In this document: one piece after another, positions 28,995-39,455 of the stretch
How positions within the stretch are numbered: the first letter of the stretch is position 1
Layout: the number at the start of each line of letters is the position of its first letter
Assembly: GCA_000027065.2 (NCBI GenBank)
Contig: FN543093.2
Coordinates: forward strand, 2,484,074 to 2,548,073
Direction: 5' to 3'
DNA from: Cronobacter turicensis z3032
Lineage (GTDB): Bacteria; Pseudomonadota; Gammaproteobacteria; Enterobacterales; Enterobacteriaceae
Length of the DNA: 64,000 nt
Position numbers and translations under genes: made by a program
The notes under the pieces: generated by a model
Seen by the model: the letters and a program-made list of their open reading frames with translations, nothing else
What the model was told of the DNA's origin: nothing
Databases searched by the model: none

Positions 28995-31900
28995 TTTACG
29001 CTCTCCTGTTTCTGGTCGTTGCCTTCGCCGTCCAACCAGTCAATGTTCTTCATCTTACGTACCACCACAAACTCATCGCGGTTAGAGCCGACGGTGCCGT
29101 AGTAGTTAAAGCCGTAGGCCAGTTGCGCATAGCCGCCAATCATGTGAGTCGGTTTCGGGCTGATGCGGGTTACCGAGTTATGAATACCGCCGCGCTGGCC
29201 GGTGATTTCCGAGCCCGGAATATTCACGATGCGTTCCTGCGCGTGGTACATCATGGTCATCCCGGCAGGCACGCGCTGGCTCACGACCGCACGGGCGGTC
29301 AGCGCGCCGTTGGCGTTAAACACTTCAATCCAGTCGTTATCCGCAATGCCGAGATCTTTCGCGTCGTCTTCGCTCATCCAGACAATCGGGCCGCCGCGCG
29401 ACAGCGTCAGCATCAGCAGGTTGTCGCTGTAGGTGGAGTGAATGCCCCATTTCTGGTGCGGCGTCAGGAAGTTCAGCGCCTTCTCCGGATTGCCGTTGGA
29501 TTTCTGCCCCATCACGGCTTTCACCGAACGGGTGTCAATCGGCGGACGATACACCAGCAGGCTCTCGCCGAAGTCGCGCATCCACGGATGATCCTGATAA
29601 AGCTGCTGACGGCCAGAGAGCGTACGCCACGGGATCAGCTCGTGAACGTTGGTATAACCGGCGTTGTAAGAAACATGCTCATCTTCAAGCCCTGACCAGG
29701 TGGGGCTGGAGATAATTTTGCGCGGCTGCGCCTGGATATCGCGGAAGCGAATCTTCTCGTCTTCTTTGTTCAGCGCCAGGTGCGTATGGTCGCGACCGGT
29801 GAATTCACTCAGCGCCGCCCAGGCTTTTACCGCCACCTGACCGTTGGTTTCCGGCGCGAGCGTTAAAATCATCTCGGCGGCGTCAATCGCGGTGTTCAGC
29901 ATCGGCTGGCCTTTGGCCGGACCGTCCTGTTTGGTGTAGTTAAGCTTGCGCAGCAGATCCATTTCGCTCTGGGTGTTCCAGGCGATGCCCTTGCCGCCGT
30001 TGCCGATGGTGTCGAGCAGCGGGCCGATGGAGGTAAAGCGCTCATACGTCGCCGGGTAGTCGCGCTGTACCGCAATGATGTGCGGCGCGGTTTTGCCCGG
30101 GATCAGCTCGCATTCGCCTTTTTTCCAGTCTTTCACATCAAGCGGCTGCGCCAGTTCGGCGGCAGAGTCGTGCTGAATGGGCAGCGTGACGACGTCTGTT
30201 TCCACGCCGAGATGACCGACGCACAGTTCGGAGAATTTCTTCGCGATGCCTTTGTAAATATCCCAGTCGCTTTTGGATTCCCATGCCGGGTCAACCGCGG
30301 CGGAAAGCGGATGAATAAACGGATGCATATCCGAGGTATTCATATCGTCTTTCTCATACCAGGTGGCGGTCGGCAGCACGATATCGGAATAGAGACAGGT
30401 GCTGGAGAGACGGAAATCGAGCGTCACCACCAGATCCAGTTTGCCGTCGAGGCCGTTGTCCTGCCATTCGATCTCTTCCGGCTTCACGCCGCCCTGCTGG
30501 CCCAGATCTTTACCCTGAATGCCGTTCTCGGTGCCGAGCAGGTATTTGAGCATGTACTCATGCCCTTTACCGGAGGAGCCCAGCAGGTTGGAGCGCCAGA
30601 CGAACAGGTTGCGCGGGTGGTTTTTGCCGTTTTCAGGCTCTTCGGCCGCGAAGCGAATGTCGCCCGATTTCAGCGCATTGACGGTGTAATCCACCGGGCT
30701 CATTCCGGCGGCGTCCGCCGCGGCTTTGATGCGCAGCGGGTTAGTGCCAAGCTGCGGCGCGGACGGCAGCCAGCCCATACGTTCTGCACGCACGTTAAAG
30801 TCGATCAGATGACCGCTGTAGCGTGATTTATCCGCGAGCGGCGACAGCAGATCGTCGGTCGTCAGGGATTCATAGCGCCACTGGCTGGAGTGGTTGTAGA
30901 AGAACGACGTGCTGTTCATATGACGCGGCGGACGGTTCCAGTCCAGCGCGAACGCCAGCGGCGTCCAGCCGGTTTGCGGACGCAGTTTCTCCTGGCCCAC
31001 ATAGTGCGCCCAGCCGCCGCCGCTCTGGCCGACGCAGCCGCAGAACACCAGCATATTGATAAGCCCACGGTAGTTCATGTCCATGTGATACCAGTGGTTC
31101 ATACCGGCGCCGACGATGATCATCGAACGGCCATGCGTCTTGTCGGCGTTATCGGCAAACTCGCGGGCAGTACGAATAATCTGCGCGCGCGGCACGCCGG
31201 TCACCTGCTCGGCCCAGGCCGGGGTGTAGGCTTTCACGTCGTCGTAGCTTGCCGCGCAGTTGGCATCGCCAAGACCGCGATCCAGGCCGTAGTTGGCGAG
31301 CGTCAGGTCATAGACCGTCGCCACCAGCGCGCTGGAGCCGTCGGCAAGCTGCAGGCGTTTCACCGGCAGTTTATGCAGCAGGATGTTTTCAAGCTTCACG
31401 CTCTGGAAATGTTCGCTGCTTTCGCCGCCGAAGTACGGGAAGCCAACCTCTGCAACTTCGTCGTGGTGGCCCAGCAGCGAGAGGCGCAGTTCGGTCTCTT
31501 CGCCGGTCGTGCCATCGCGCTGTTCCAGGTTCCATTTGCCTTTTTCGCCCCAGCGGTAACCGATAGAGCCGTTCGGCGCCACCATGTCGCCATCGCGGTT
31601 ATCGAATGCGACGGTTTTCCATTCCGGGTTATTTTCCTGGCCCAGGTTATCGACCAGATCCGAGGCGCGCAGCATGCGGCCTGCGGCGTAGAAGCCGTCG
31701 CGCGCTTCGAGCATCACCAGCATCGGCATGTCGGTGTAGCGGCGCACGTAGTCGGTGAAATACTGGCTCGGTTTGTCGAGGTGGAATTCACGCAGCATCA
31801 CGTGGCCCATCGCCAGCGCCATCGCGCTGTCGGTGCCCTGTTTCGGCGCCAGCCATAAGTCGCACAGTTTGGCGATTTCGGCATAGTCCGGCGTGACGGC

Positions 31901-32737
31901 GACGGTTTTGGTGCCTTTATAGCGAACTTCAGTAAAGAAGTGGGCGTCCGGGGTACGGGTCTGCGGAACGTTAGAGCCCCAGGCGATGATGTAGCTGGAG
32001 TTATACCAGTCGGCGGATTCCGGCACGTCGGTCTGTTCGCCCCAGGTCATCGGCGAGGCGGGCGGCAGGTCGCAATACCAGTCGTAGAAGCTCAGGCAGG
32101 TACCGCCGATAAGCGACAGGTAACGCGCGCCGGAGGCATAAGAAACCATCGACATCGCCGGGATCGGCGAGAAGCCCGCGATGCGGTCCGGGCCGTAGGT
32201 TTTGGCGGTCCAGACGTTGGCGGCAGCGATAAGCTCATTCACTTCCTGCCAGGAGGAGCGGACAAAGCCGCCGCGTCCGCGCGCTTGTTTGTAGCTTTTC
32301 GCTTTTTCGCTGTCTTCCATGATGGACGCCCAGGCGTTCACCGGATCGCTATGCTGCGCTTTCGCTTCGCGCCACAGTTTGATCAGACGTTTGCGCATCA
32401 GCGGATATTTCAGGCGGTTGGCGCTGTAAAGATACCAGGAGTAGCTGGCGCCACGAGGGCAGCCGCGCGGCTCGTGGTTCGGCATATCGGGGCGGGTGCG
32501 CGGGTAGTCGGTCTGCTGGGTTTCCCAGGTGACGAGACCGTTTTTGACGTAAATCTTCCAGCTGCAGGAACCGGTGCAGTTAACGCCGTGGGTGGAGCGG
32601 ACAATTTTGTCATGCTGCCAGCGTTGACGGTAACCCTCTTCCCAGTCCCGGTTCGTATCCAGAAGTTGTCCATGCCCATCGGCAAAGGTTTCGCCTTTCT
32701 GTTTGAAATAGCGGAACCTGTCCAGGAATTTACTCAT
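28991..32737 (-). CDS. narG: Respiratory nitrate reductase A alpha subunit
   Basis: Catalytic subunit, reducing nitrate to nitrite at a bis-MGD molybdenum centre facing the cytoplasm during anaerobic respiration. The 1248-residue protein shows the FS0 cluster ligands His50, Cys54 and Cys58 in HGVNCTGSC and the likely molybdenum-ligand aspartate in SADWYNSSY. It is the first gene of narGHJI, behind an FNR site at 32833-32846. Sequence is close to E. coli NarG over the whole length. Confidence 0.98.
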   Translation of the reverse strand: MSKFLDRFRYFKQKGETFADGHGQLLDTNRDWEEGYRQRWQHDKIVRSTHGVNCTGSCSWKIYVKNGLVTWETQQTDYPRTRPDMPNHEPRGCPRGASYSWYLYSANRLKYPLMRKRLIKLWREAKAQHSDPVNAWASIMEDSEKAKSYKQARGRGGFVRSSWQEVNELIAAANVWTAKTYGPDRIAGFSPIPAMSMVSYASGARYLSLIGGTCLSFYDWYCDLPPASPMTWGEQTDVPESADWYNSSYIIAWGSNVPQTRTPDAHFFTEVRYKGTKTVAVTPDYAEIAKLCDLWLAPKQGTDSAMALAMGHVMLREFHLDKPSQYFTDYVRRYTDMPMLVMLEARDGFYAAGRMLRASDLVDNLGQENNPEWKTVAFDNRDGDMVAPNGSIGYRWGEKGKWNLEQRDGTTGEETELRLSLLGHHDEVAEVGFPYFGGESSEHFQSVKLENILLHKLPVKRLQLADGSSALVATVYDLTLANYGLDRGLGDANCAASYDDVKAYTPAWAEQVTGVPRAQIIRTAREFADNADKTHGRSMIIVGAGMNHWYHMDMNYRGLINMLVFCGCVGQSGGGWAHYVGQEKLRPQTGWTPLAFALDWNRPPRHMNSTSFFYNHSSQWRYESLTTDDLLSPLADKSRYSGHLIDFNVRAERMGWLPSAPQLGTNPLRIKAAADAAGMSPVDYTVNALKSGDIRFAAEEPENGKNHPRNLFVWRSNLLGSSGKGHEYMLKYLLGTENGIQGKDLGQQGGVKPEEIEWQDNGLDGKLDLVVTLDFRLSSTCLYSDIVLPTATWYEKDDMNTSDMHPFIHPLSAAVDPAWESKSDWDIYKGIAKKFSELCVGHLGVETDVVTLPIQHDSAAELAQPLDVKDWKKGECELIPGKTAPHIIAVQRDYPATYERFTSIGPLLDTIGNGGKGIAWNTQSEMDLLRKLNYTKQDGPAKGQPMLNTAIDAAEMILTLAPETNGQVAVKAWAALSEFTGRDHTHLALNKEDEKIRFRDIQAQPRKIISSPTWSGLEDEHVSYNAGYTNVHELIPWRTLSGRQQLYQDHPWMRDFGESLLVYRPPIDTRSVKAVMGQKSNGNPEKALNFLTPHQKWGIHSTYSDNLLMLTLSRGGPIVWMSEDDAKDLGIADNDWIEVFNANGALTARAVVSQRVPAGMTMMYHAQERIVNIPGSEITGQRGGIHNSVTRISPKPTHMIGGYAQLAYGFNYYGTVGSNRDEFVVVRKMKNIDWLDGEGNDQKQESVK

Positions 32738-32832
32738 CGGGGGTGTTCTCCTGTGTGGAGCCTGTTGGCTCTCTGGTCAAATCGACATTGGCTCAATGGA
32801 CGGCACGGTAACGCGCGGATTAACCTTCAGAA

Positions 32833-32846
32833 TTGACAACGATCAA
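32833..32846 (-). promoter_or_regulatory. FNR site of the narG promoter
   Basis: TTGATCGTTGTCAA on the minus strand matches the FNR consensus TTGAT-N4-ATCAA at nine of ten positions. It is about 96 bases upstream of narG. Known E. coli narG control also uses an FNR site at -41.5. Confidence 0.8.
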
Positions 32847-33105
32847 CGCGGCCTGGCTTAAAAAAAGCGCGCCATAACGCCGCTACCCCCAAAGGATGAT
32901 CTGAATAAATCGACCAACCCATTGGATATATTATGTTTTTTACAAAATCGGCGTATTTTTAAGCGCTTTCGGTTAACCGTCGGGTATTAAGGGGTAGTCT
33001 GAAAGTGACTGCTCTCCCCGCCACGCTAATGTGCGGTTTTCCAGTGCGCCGCCCGCGCTGAAACGCCCGTGCAAACGTAAAGTATGTTGTAACTAACACA
33101 GGCAT

Positions 33106-33129
33106 AAAAAAAGCGCGGCCAGGCCGCGC
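33106..33129 (-). terminator. Rho-independent terminator of narK
   Basis: GCGCGG pairs with CCGCGC around CCTGG on the minus strand and is followed by seven T residues, 25 bases after the narK stop. Confidence 0.88.
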
Positions 33130-33154
33130 AAAGGATAACCAAAAGGTTAACCGG

Positions 33155-34546
33155 TTAGCGTGCTGATTTACGCCCGTAAACGAGCCAGGTCAGCACCACG
33201 CAAACAATGTAAAACACCAGGAAGACTTTCATCGCGCCAGCCGGTGAGCCGGTGAGCGCCAGCGACGTACCGAAGGCTTTCGGGATAAAGAACCCGCCGA
33301 TAGCGCCGATGGCGGAGATAAACCCGAGCGCCGCCGCGGTGTCAGTCGCCGCTTCACGCATCGCCTGTTCATCGCTGCCGCCCGCCGCTTTTACGCGGTC
33401 CATCGTCAGCTTGCGGAAAATCACCGAAATCATCTGGAAGGTAGAACCACTGCCGAGCCCGGCGGTCAGGAACAGCGCCAGGAACACGCCGAAGAACGCG
33501 GCGAAGTTGCCGCCGACGCCGCCTGACGGCAGCGTGACGAACAGCAGCGCGCTGAATACCGCCATCAGAATGAAGTTCACCAGCGTCACGCGCGTCCCGC
33601 CGAGGCGGTCGGAAATCGCCCCACCGGCCGAGCGCGCCAGCGCGCCGAGCAGCGGTCCGAAGAAGGCGAAATGCATCACGTTCACCTGCGGGAACTGGGT
33701 TTTCGAGAGCATCGCAAAGCCCGCGGAGAAGCCGATAAACGAGCCGAAGGTCGCGAGATACAACAGGCTCATCATCCACAGGTGGCCGCGTTTAAGCACC
33801 GGCAGTTGCGCCCGGAAAGACGCTTTTGACGTCGCCAGATCGTTCATGCCAAACCAGGCCGCCAGCGTAAAGACGGCGAGGAACGGCACCCACACCCACG
33901 CGGCGTTTTCCAGATACAGCCGCGTGCCGTCATCCTGTACCACGCCTTCGCTGCCAAACGCGGCGAAAATGGAGAGCGAAATCGCAAGCGGCGCCACCAG
34001 CTGCATCACGCTGACGCCCAGGTTGCCGAGACCGCCGTTAATGCCGAGCGCCCCGCCCTGTTTCTGTTTCGGGAAGAAAAAGCTGATGTTCGCCATGCTG
34101 GAGGCGAAGTTCGCCCCGGCAAAGCCGCACAGCAGTGAAATGATAATAAACGTGCCAAACGACGTGGAGGTATCCTGCACCGCGAAACCCAGCCACACGC
34201 ACGGAATAATCAAAATGCCAGTGCTGAACGCCGTCCAGCGACGGCCGCCGAAAATCGGCACCATAAAGGAGTACGGCACACGCAGCAGCGCGCCGGAGAC
34301 CGACGGCAGCGCGGTCAGCATAAACAACTGATCGGTGGTAAAACGAAAACCTACCTTATTCAGATTGACCGCCACTGCGCTGAACAACATCCAGACGCAG
34401 AAAGCGAGCAGCAGACAAGGCACGGAGATCCACAGATTACGACGTGCGGTGTGCTGGCCGGTACGCTGCCAGAACTGATTATCCTCAGGTCGCCAGTCGG
34501 TAATCAACCCGCTTGTGGGACGTGCCGCAGCGGAAGAGTCACTCAT
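33155..34546 (-). CDS. narK: Nitrate/nitrite transporter NarK
   Basis: MFS inner-membrane transporter that exchanges nitrate for nitrite to supply NarG. I start it at MSDSSAAARP (34546), preceded by GAGGT and giving 463 residues as in E. coli. The two nitrate-signature motifs are visible as GFAGANFASSMANISFFFP and GLGSGSTFQMISVIFRKLT. It is transcribed toward narG and diverges from narX, behind FNR and NarL sites. Confidence 0.97.
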   Translation of the reverse strand: MSDSSAAARPTSGLITDWRPEDNQFWQRTGQHTARRNLWISVPCLLLAFCVWMLFSAVAVNLNKVGFRFTTDQLFMLTALPSVSGALLRVPYSFMVPIFGGRRWTAFSTGILIIPCVWLGFAVQDTSTSFGTFIIISLLCGFAGANFASSMANISFFFPKQKQGGALGINGGLGNLGVSVMQLVAPLAISLSIFAAFGSEGVVQDDGTRLYLENAAWVWVPFLAVFTLAAWFGMNDLATSKASFRAQLPVLKRGHLWMMSLLYLATFGSFIGFSAGFAMLSKTQFPQVNVMHFAFFGPLLGALARSAGGAISDRLGGTRVTLVNFILMAVFSALLFVTLPSGGVGGNFAAFFGVFLALFLTAGLGSGSTFQMISVIFRKLTMDRVKAAGGSDEQAMREAATDTAAALGFISAIGAIGGFFIPKAFGTSLALTGSPAGAMKVFLVFYIVCVVLTWLVYGRKSAR

Positions 34547-34606
34547 AAACACCTCAAACATTAAGGGAATACTGCCGCCACGATAGAGCCTGGCCGCGCG
34601 CTTAAG

Positions 34607-34620
34607 TTGATGTAAATCAA
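34607..34620 (-). promoter_or_regulatory. FNR site of the narK promoter
   Basis: TTGATGTAAATCAA matches the FNR consensus perfectly and is symmetric. Its centre at 34613.5 puts the narK start of transcription near 34572. Confidence 0.9.
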
Positions 34621-34657
34621 TGGATATTCTCTCTGTAATTTGAGCAAAAAATCGCCT

Positions 34658-34673
34658 TACCCCCCAGGGAGTA
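34658..34673. promoter_or_regulatory. 7-2-7 NarL/NarP binding site
   Basis: TACCCCC, two bases, then GGGAGTA form two inverted heptamers close to the TACYNMT consensus with the 7-2-7 spacing. It is centred about 93 bases upstream of the inferred narK start, near the -86 position used in E. coli. Confidence 0.75.
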
Positions 34674-34782
34674 GGCGTAAGCGCTAAAAAAAGTGTGGTT
34701 TTTCAGGCGTCCCGCGTGTCTGTACGCGCCGGGTTTACAATGGGTGACATGAATGGCAATAAAGGAGTAATCCACAGTGGGT

Positions 34783-34789
34783 ATGGGTA
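34783..34789 (-). promoter_or_regulatory. NarL heptamer upstream of narX
   Basis: ATGGGTA is the reverse of TACCCAT, a perfect TACYNMT heptamer, 70 bases before narX. Neighbouring bases (TACTCCA) give a second, weaker match. It may mediate feedback on narXL. Confidence 0.5.
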
Positions 34790-34858
34790 TACTCCAGGGG
34801 ATACCTGAGAATAAGTCCCACGCCTGTCCCGACGCCGTGTAAAGGAGCGCGCATCGCC

Positions 34859-36667
34859 ATGCTGAAACGACGCTTTTCCCCGCTGACGCTTGCCAATCAA
34901 CTGGCGATCATCGTCTTGCTGCTCGCCGGTCTCGGCATGGGCGGCATGGCGCTGGCGGGCTGGCTGGCCCAGGGCGTTCAGGGCAGCGCGCATGCCATTA
35001 ACAAAGCAGGCTCGCTGCGCATGCAGAGCTACCGCCTGCTCGCCGCCGTGCCGGTTGGCACCGCCCGCGCGGAAATGTTCAGCGATATGGAGCGCACCGC
35101 CTGGAGCGATGAACTTCAGCAGGCGGCCGTGCGCGACGGGCAGCAGGCGGCGCTGCTGGCTATCCAGCGCTACTGGCGTCAGCATCTGGCGCCCGCGCTG
35201 CGCGACGCCCGTTCCCCGCAGGAAGTCAGCGCGCAGGTAGCGCAGTTTGTCGGCCAGATAGACGCGCTGGTCAGCGCGTTCGACAGCTCCACCGAGCACC
35301 GCATCGCCCGGATAGTGATGCTGCAACGCGGCATGGCGCTGCTGATGGGCCTGCTCCTCCTCTTCACCCTGCTCTGGCTGCGCCGTCGGCTATTGCGCCC
35401 GTGGCGTCAGCTGCTCGACATCGCCCACGCCGTCGCCCACCGCGATTTCAGCCAGCGCGCCAGCGTTTCGGGGCGCGATGAGATGGCCACACTTGGCCAT
35501 GCGCTTAACAGCATGTCGGCGGAGCTTGCCGAGAGCTACGCGAGCCTTGAACAGCGCGTACAGGAGAAAACCGCCGGGCTTGAGCAGAAAAACCAGATCC
35601 TGTCGTTTTTGTGGGAGGCGAATCGCCGCCTGCACTCTGACGTGCCGCTGTGTGAGCGGCTGGCGCCGGTGCTGACGCGCCTGCAACATCTTACGCTGCT
35701 GCGTGATATCGCGCTGCGCGTCTATGAAGTGGATGACGAAGAGCACTATCAGGAATTTGTCTGGCAGCCGGACGAGCGCTGCGACGAAATCGGCTGCCAT
35801 CTTTGCCCGCGCGACCTGTCTGCGCCGAGTGAAACCGGCACCACGCTGAAGTGGCGTCTGGGCGATTTGCACACGCAATACGGGCTTCTGCTGGCGACGC
35901 TGCCTGCAGGCTGCCACCTGAGCCGCGACCAGCAGCAGATGATCGACACGCTGATGGAGCAGCTCACCGCGACGCTGGCGCTGGAGCGTCAGCAGGAGCG
36001 CAAACAGCAGTTGCTGGTGATGGAAGAGCGCGCCGCCATCGCCCGCGAACTGCACGATTCCATCGCCCAGTCGCTCTCCTGTATGAAGATGCAGGTCAGC
36101 TGCCTGCAAATGCAGGGCGACGCGCTGCCGGAAGAGAGCCGCGAACTGCTCGGCCAGATCCGCCACGAACTCAACGCCTCCTGGCGACAGTTGCGCGAAC
36201 TCCTCACCACATTCCGCCTGCAACTTAACGAGCCGGGCCTGAAAGCGGCGCTGGTGGCGAGCTGTCAGGAATTCAGCGCGCGGCTCGGCTTCCCGGTGGC
36301 GCTTGATTATCAGCTTCCGCCGCGGCTGGTGCCGTCGCATCAGGCGATCCATCTGGTGCAAATTGCGCGCGAGGCGTTAAATAATGCGCTCAAACACGCC
36401 GAGGCGAGCGCTATCCATGTCAGCGTCACGCTGCATCAGGGCCAGGTGCGGCTGTGCGTGGCCGATAATGGCCGCGGCCTGCCGGATAACGCCGGGCGCA
36501 CCAATCATTACGGCTTAATTATTATGCGCGACCGCGCGCAGAGTTTGCGCGGCGACTGTCAGGTACGGCGACGGACAGAAGGCGGCACCGAAGTGGTGGT
36601 GACCTTTATTCCCGATGCGCCGTTCTCATCCGTACCCGCACTTCCAGAAGGAGAAGTTCATGAATAA
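34859..36667 (+). CDS. narX: Nitrate/nitrite sensor histidine kinase NarX
   Basis: Inner-membrane sensor that phosphorylates NarL when nitrate or nitrite is present. The 602-residue protein has a first helix (about 15-37), the periplasmic P-box ([16 protein letters not shown]) that binds nitrate, a second helix near residues 155-175, a HAMP linker, a cysteine-containing central module (CDEIGCHLC) and a HisKA_3 kinase domain with His399 in RELHDS and the ATP-binding [10 protein letters not shown]. The stop overlaps narL by eight bases. Confidence 0.97.
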   Translation: MLKRRFSPLTLANQLAIIVLLLAGLGMGGMALAGWLAQGVQGSAHAINKAGSLRMQSYRLLAAVPVGTARAEMFSDMERTAWSDELQQAAVRDGQQAALLAIQRYWRQHLAPALRDARSPQEVSAQVAQFVGQIDALVSAFDSSTEHRIARIVMLQRGMALLMGLLLLFTLLWLRRRLLRPWRQLLDIAHAVAHRDFSQRASVSGRDEMATLGHALNSMSAELAESYASLEQRVQEKTAGLEQKNQILSFLWEANRRLHSDVPLCERLAPVLTRLQHLTLLRDIALRVYEVDDEEHYQEFVWQPDERCDEIGCHLCPRDLSAPSETGTTLKWRLGDLHTQYGLLLATLPAGCHLSRDQQQMIDTLMEQLTATLALERQQERKQQLLVMEERAAIARELHDSIAQSLSCMKMQVSCLQMQGDALPEESRELLGQIRHELNASWRQLRELLTTFRLQLNEPGLKAALVASCQEFSARLGFPVALDYQLPPRLVPSHQAIHLVQIAREALNNALKHAEASAIHVSVTLHQGQVRLCVADNGRGLPDNAGRTNHYGLIIMRDRAQSLRGDCQVRRRTEGGTEVVVTFIPDAPFSSVPALPEGEVHE

Positions 36668-37310
36668 CCCGGAACCGGCAACCATTCTGCTGATAGACGA
36701 TCACCCGATGCTGCGCAGCGGCGTAAAACAGTTGGTCAGCATGGCGCCCGCTATCACGGTGGTCGGCGAAGCCGGAAACGGCGAGCAAGGCATTGAAATG
36801 GCCGAAGCGCTCGACCCGGATCTGATCCTGCTTGATCTCAACATGCCCGGTATGAACGGCCTGGAAACGCTCGATAAGCTGCGCGAAAAAGCGCTGTCGG
36901 GCCGGGTGGTGGTGTTCAGCGTCTCCAACCATGAAGAAGACGTGGTCACGGCGCTCAAGCGCGGCGCGGACGGGTATCTGCTGAAAGATATGGAGCCGGA
37001 AGATCTGCTTAAGGCGCTGCAACAGGCGGCGGCAGGCGAAATGGTGTTAAGCGAAGCGTTAACGCCGGTGCTGGCGGCAAGCCTGCGCGCAAGCCGCGCC
37101 ACATCAGGCCGCGATGTTTCCCAGCTCACGCCGCGCGAGCGCGACATTCTGAAACTCATCGCCCAGGGCCTGCCGAACAAAATGATCGCCCGTAAGCTCG
37201 ATATCACCGAAAGCACCGTCAAAGTGCACGTGAAACATCTGCTGAAAAAAATGAAGCTTAAATCGCGCGTTGAAGCGGCGGTCTGGGTGCATCAGGAACG
37301 TATTTTCTAA
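36660..37310 (+). CDS. narL: Nitrate/nitrite response regulator NarL
   Basis: Phosphorylated NarL activates narG and narK and represses other anaerobic genes. The start is [11 protein letters not shown] at 36660 (216 residues, as in E. coli); it overlaps the narX end. The receiver has Asp59 in [10 protein letters not shown]. The C-terminal LuxR-type helix-turn-helix ([29 protein letters not shown]) binds the heptamers. The last bases overlap the converging ychO stop by four bases, leaving no room for a terminator. Confidence 0.98.
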   Translation: MNNPEPATILLIDDHPMLRSGVKQLVSMAPAITVVGEAGNGEQGIEMAEALDPDLILLDLNMPGMNGLETLDKLREKALSGRVVVFSVSNHEEDVVTALKRGADGYLLKDMEPEDLLKALQQAAAGEMVLSEALTPVLAASLRASRATSGRDVSQLTPRERDILKLIAQGLPNKMIARKLDITESTVKVHVKHLLKKMKLKSRVEAAVWVHQERIF

Positions 37311-38722
37311 GGCACGGGCGCCAGCAGTTCGTAACGCGGATCGTCCTGGGGCAGCGTCTGTACCGGCACCGACAGTTTCAGGGTTATCCAGTTCGACGTC
37401 ACCCGCTGGCCCTGCTCATCTTCCACCGTCACCGACAGCCGCCAGCTGTTGCTGGCCCCCGGCGAGTTATCCCAGGCAGGCATAATCACCGTCCAGCCGT
37501 CGGCGCTGGTGCTGTCGATCGGCGGCGTCAGGCTCAGCGCCTGGGTGTCGCCCTGCCAGGAGAGCTGACGAATGCCGTGGCGGCTGCGCACCTGTAGCTT
37601 CAGCGCGACCGTCTCACCCGCGCTAAGATCCCAGGGCGGCGTCGCGAGGAATACCGACAGCGTCTTGCGCTGACGAAACTCCATGACCGGCACGTTAGTA
37701 CGCTCCACGCGGTCATAACGACTGCCGCGCAGCGAACGCGAGGCCGCCACTTCATCGGGTGAGAGTTGCTTGTTCAGCGGCACCCCAAAACGATAATTGA
37801 GCTTCAGCCCTAAATCGTTCTGGCTCACGCCGCTCTCGCCCTGGCGGTGATGCGCGCTCACGGTGACGAGCGGCACCGGCGTATAGCTCAGCCCCACTTT
37901 CACCGCGACCGGATTGTGATAACCGGAGCCGCTGTCAAACAGCTCCACCTGATCGCCGAAATATTGCTCAAAGCTGACGCTGGTATTGATGTGCTGGTAA
38001 AACGGCAGATACGCCTGGGCGGTGACGTCGTAACCGCGCGCCATGCGCTGCTCCAGCAAGCCGGCGCGATGCTCCCAGCCGCCGAGCGGCTGATAGTAGT
38101 TGGCGGAAAGACGCAGATAGTCGCCCCACGCCTCTGCGCCAAACCCGGCGCGCGACGTATCGTCGTCAAACAGGCGATCGTAAAAGGTGTTATAGCCAAG
38201 CAGCCAGTGACCAGCCGTCCAGCGCTGGCCAATGCCCGCGTTGCCGACCAGCCCCTGATTTTGCTGGCTGACGCCGACCTGGCTCCAGGTGAGATAGCGG
38301 TTATTGTCCTGCCAGGGCGTAAACAGCGAGCCGCTGCTGCCGTTAAAATTCCCCTCTTCATCCACCAGCAGATCCACCGTGGCGTTGCCCCAGGGCGACA
38401 GCAGGCTTTCAGCCTCGCTGGTAATGCTGCTGCTGACCGCGTCACGCAGGCGGGTAAACGCGAAATGGCGCGCCTGCTGGCCGGGTGAAAGCGCGCTGTC
38501 GGTCTGGCTCGCTTCGCCAAAGGCTTTTAACACGTGGGCAAAATGCTTTTCCGCCGCGTTATTTTCAGGCGCGAGGCCGAGGTCGGGCAGGTTATCGCCA
38601 TTTTCATCGAAGGGATTTTGCGCCTGGCGCACGTAGTCGTCGCTCTGGCTGGCCGGGAATGCCCGGACCGGCAACAGCGCGGCGGTAACAACAGAGGGGA
38701 GGACAACCAATAACCACCGCAT
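37307..38722 (-). CDS. ychO: Invasin/intimin-like outer-membrane protein YchO
   Basis: A 471-residue protein related to the beta-barrel part of intimin and invasin, without the long run of surface Ig repeats. A signal peptide ([22 protein letters not shown]) is followed by the inverse-autotransporter beta-domain ([45 protein letters not shown]) and one Ig-like domain at the C-terminus. Function is unproven; export to the outer membrane is inferred. I start at 38722, though codons up to 38773 are open. Confidence 0.9.
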   Translation of the reverse strand: MRWLLVVLPSVVTAALLPVRAFPASQSDDYVRQAQNPFDENGDNLPDLGLAPENNAAEKHFAHVLKAFGEASQTDSALSPGQQARHFAFTRLRDAVSSSITSEAESLLSPWGNATVDLLVDEEGNFNGSSGSLFTPWQDNNRYLTWSQVGVSQQNQGLVGNAGIGQRWTAGHWLLGYNTFYDRLFDDDTSRAGFGAEAWGDYLRLSANYYQPLGGWEHRAGLLEQRMARGYDVTAQAYLPFYQHINTSVSFEQYFGDQVELFDSGSGYHNPVAVKVGLSYTPVPLVTVSAHHRQGESGVSQNDLGLKLNYRFGVPLNKQLSPDEVAASRSLRGSRYDRVERTNVPVMEFRQRKTLSVFLATPPWDLSAGETVALKLQVRSRHGIRQLSWQGDTQALSLTPPIDSTSADGWTVIMPAWDNSPGASNSWRLSVTVEDEQGQRVTSNWITLKLSVPVQTLPQDDPRYELLAPVP

Positions 38723-38900
38723 CACGTGTGAATTTTTCTCTCCTGGGCCGGGTTTGCCGGAAAATGGATACATTTACACAGTATACCATATCGGGTTTGC
38801 CGCTCCCGACAAGCCCCGACGCCCCTTTTAAGGATAATCCGCAGCCCGTTTGCGCGCGGTGCGCTACGCTTAACGTTCCCACCCTGCGTGAGACACGCTG

Positions 38901-39455
38901 ATGAAAAAATCGCTGCTCGCTTGCCTGTTTGCTGTTGCCGCTGTTAACGCCCTCGCCGCGGAGTCTGACGACGGTATCTTCATGTTGCAATCCCCGTCGT
39001 TCGCCGATAACGGCATGATGGAGAAAAAATTCGCCGGTAACGCGAAGCAAAATCCGAACTGCACGGGTGAGAATCAGTCGCCCGCGCTTATCTGGAGCCA
39101 TGCGCCGCAGGGCACGACGCGTTTCGCGCTGATAGTTCACGATCCGGAAGGCGCGAAGGGGCTCGGCGTGACGCACCTGGTCGCCTATAACATTCCCGCT
39201 ACCACCACCGGCCTTGCCGCCAATGCGCTGACCGACGGCAAAGGCTTCACCGCCGGGAAAAATACGCCGGGCACCCGCGCCTGGCACGGCCCCTGCCCGC
39301 CGCCCGGCAGCGGCGCGCACCATTACACTTTCACGCTTATCGCAACAGACTTACCGACCGATCTCCCGCCCGGCCTGACGCGCGATGAACTCTTCGCGAA
39401 GCTCAAAGGCCATGCGCTCGCCGCCACCGGCCTGATTGGCCGCTTCGGGCAGTGA
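38901..39455 (+). CDS. Secreted PEBP-family protein (YbhB/YbcL type)
   Basis: A 184-residue phosphatidylethanolamine-binding-protein-like protein. It has a clear signal peptide (MKKSLLACLFAVAAVNALA) and the family motifs ENQSPALIWSHAP, ALIVHDPEG and AWHGPCPPPGSGAHHYTFTL. The periplasmic YbcL form is known in E. coli; the biochemical role is unclear. It lies between ychO and the nas operon. Its last 105 bases run antisense to the end of nasA. Confidence 0.88.
   Translation: MKKSLLACLFAVAAVNALAAESDDGIFMLQSPSFADNGMMEKKFAGNAKQNPNCTGENQSPALIWSHAPQGTTRFALIVHDPEGAKGLGVTHLVAYNIPATTTGLAANALTDGKGFTAGKNTPGTRAWHGPCPPPGSGAHHYTFTLIATDLPTDLPPGLTRDELFAKLKGHALAATGLIGRFGQ

Larger units (their letters stand above)
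32738..33154. promoter_or_regulatory. narK-narG intergenic region with narG control sites
   Basis: These 417 bases lie between two genes pointing the same way. The left part holds the FNR site and, at 32805-32810, a plausible -10 (TACCGT on the minus strand) placing the narG start of transcription near 32798, 41.5 bases from the FNR centre. A/T-rich DNA at 32900-32960 could bind IHF as in E. coli. The right end holds the narK terminator. Confidence 0.65.
34547..34858. promoter_or_regulatory. narK-narX divergent control region
   Basis: In 312 bases this region holds a perfect FNR box (34607-34620), a 7-2-7 NarL/NarP palindrome (34658-34673) and a NarL heptamer near narX (34783-34789). On the minus strand TATCGT at 34580-34585 fits the narK -10, about 41.5 bases after the FNR centre. 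AAAGGAG precedes narX. Confidence 0.75.
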
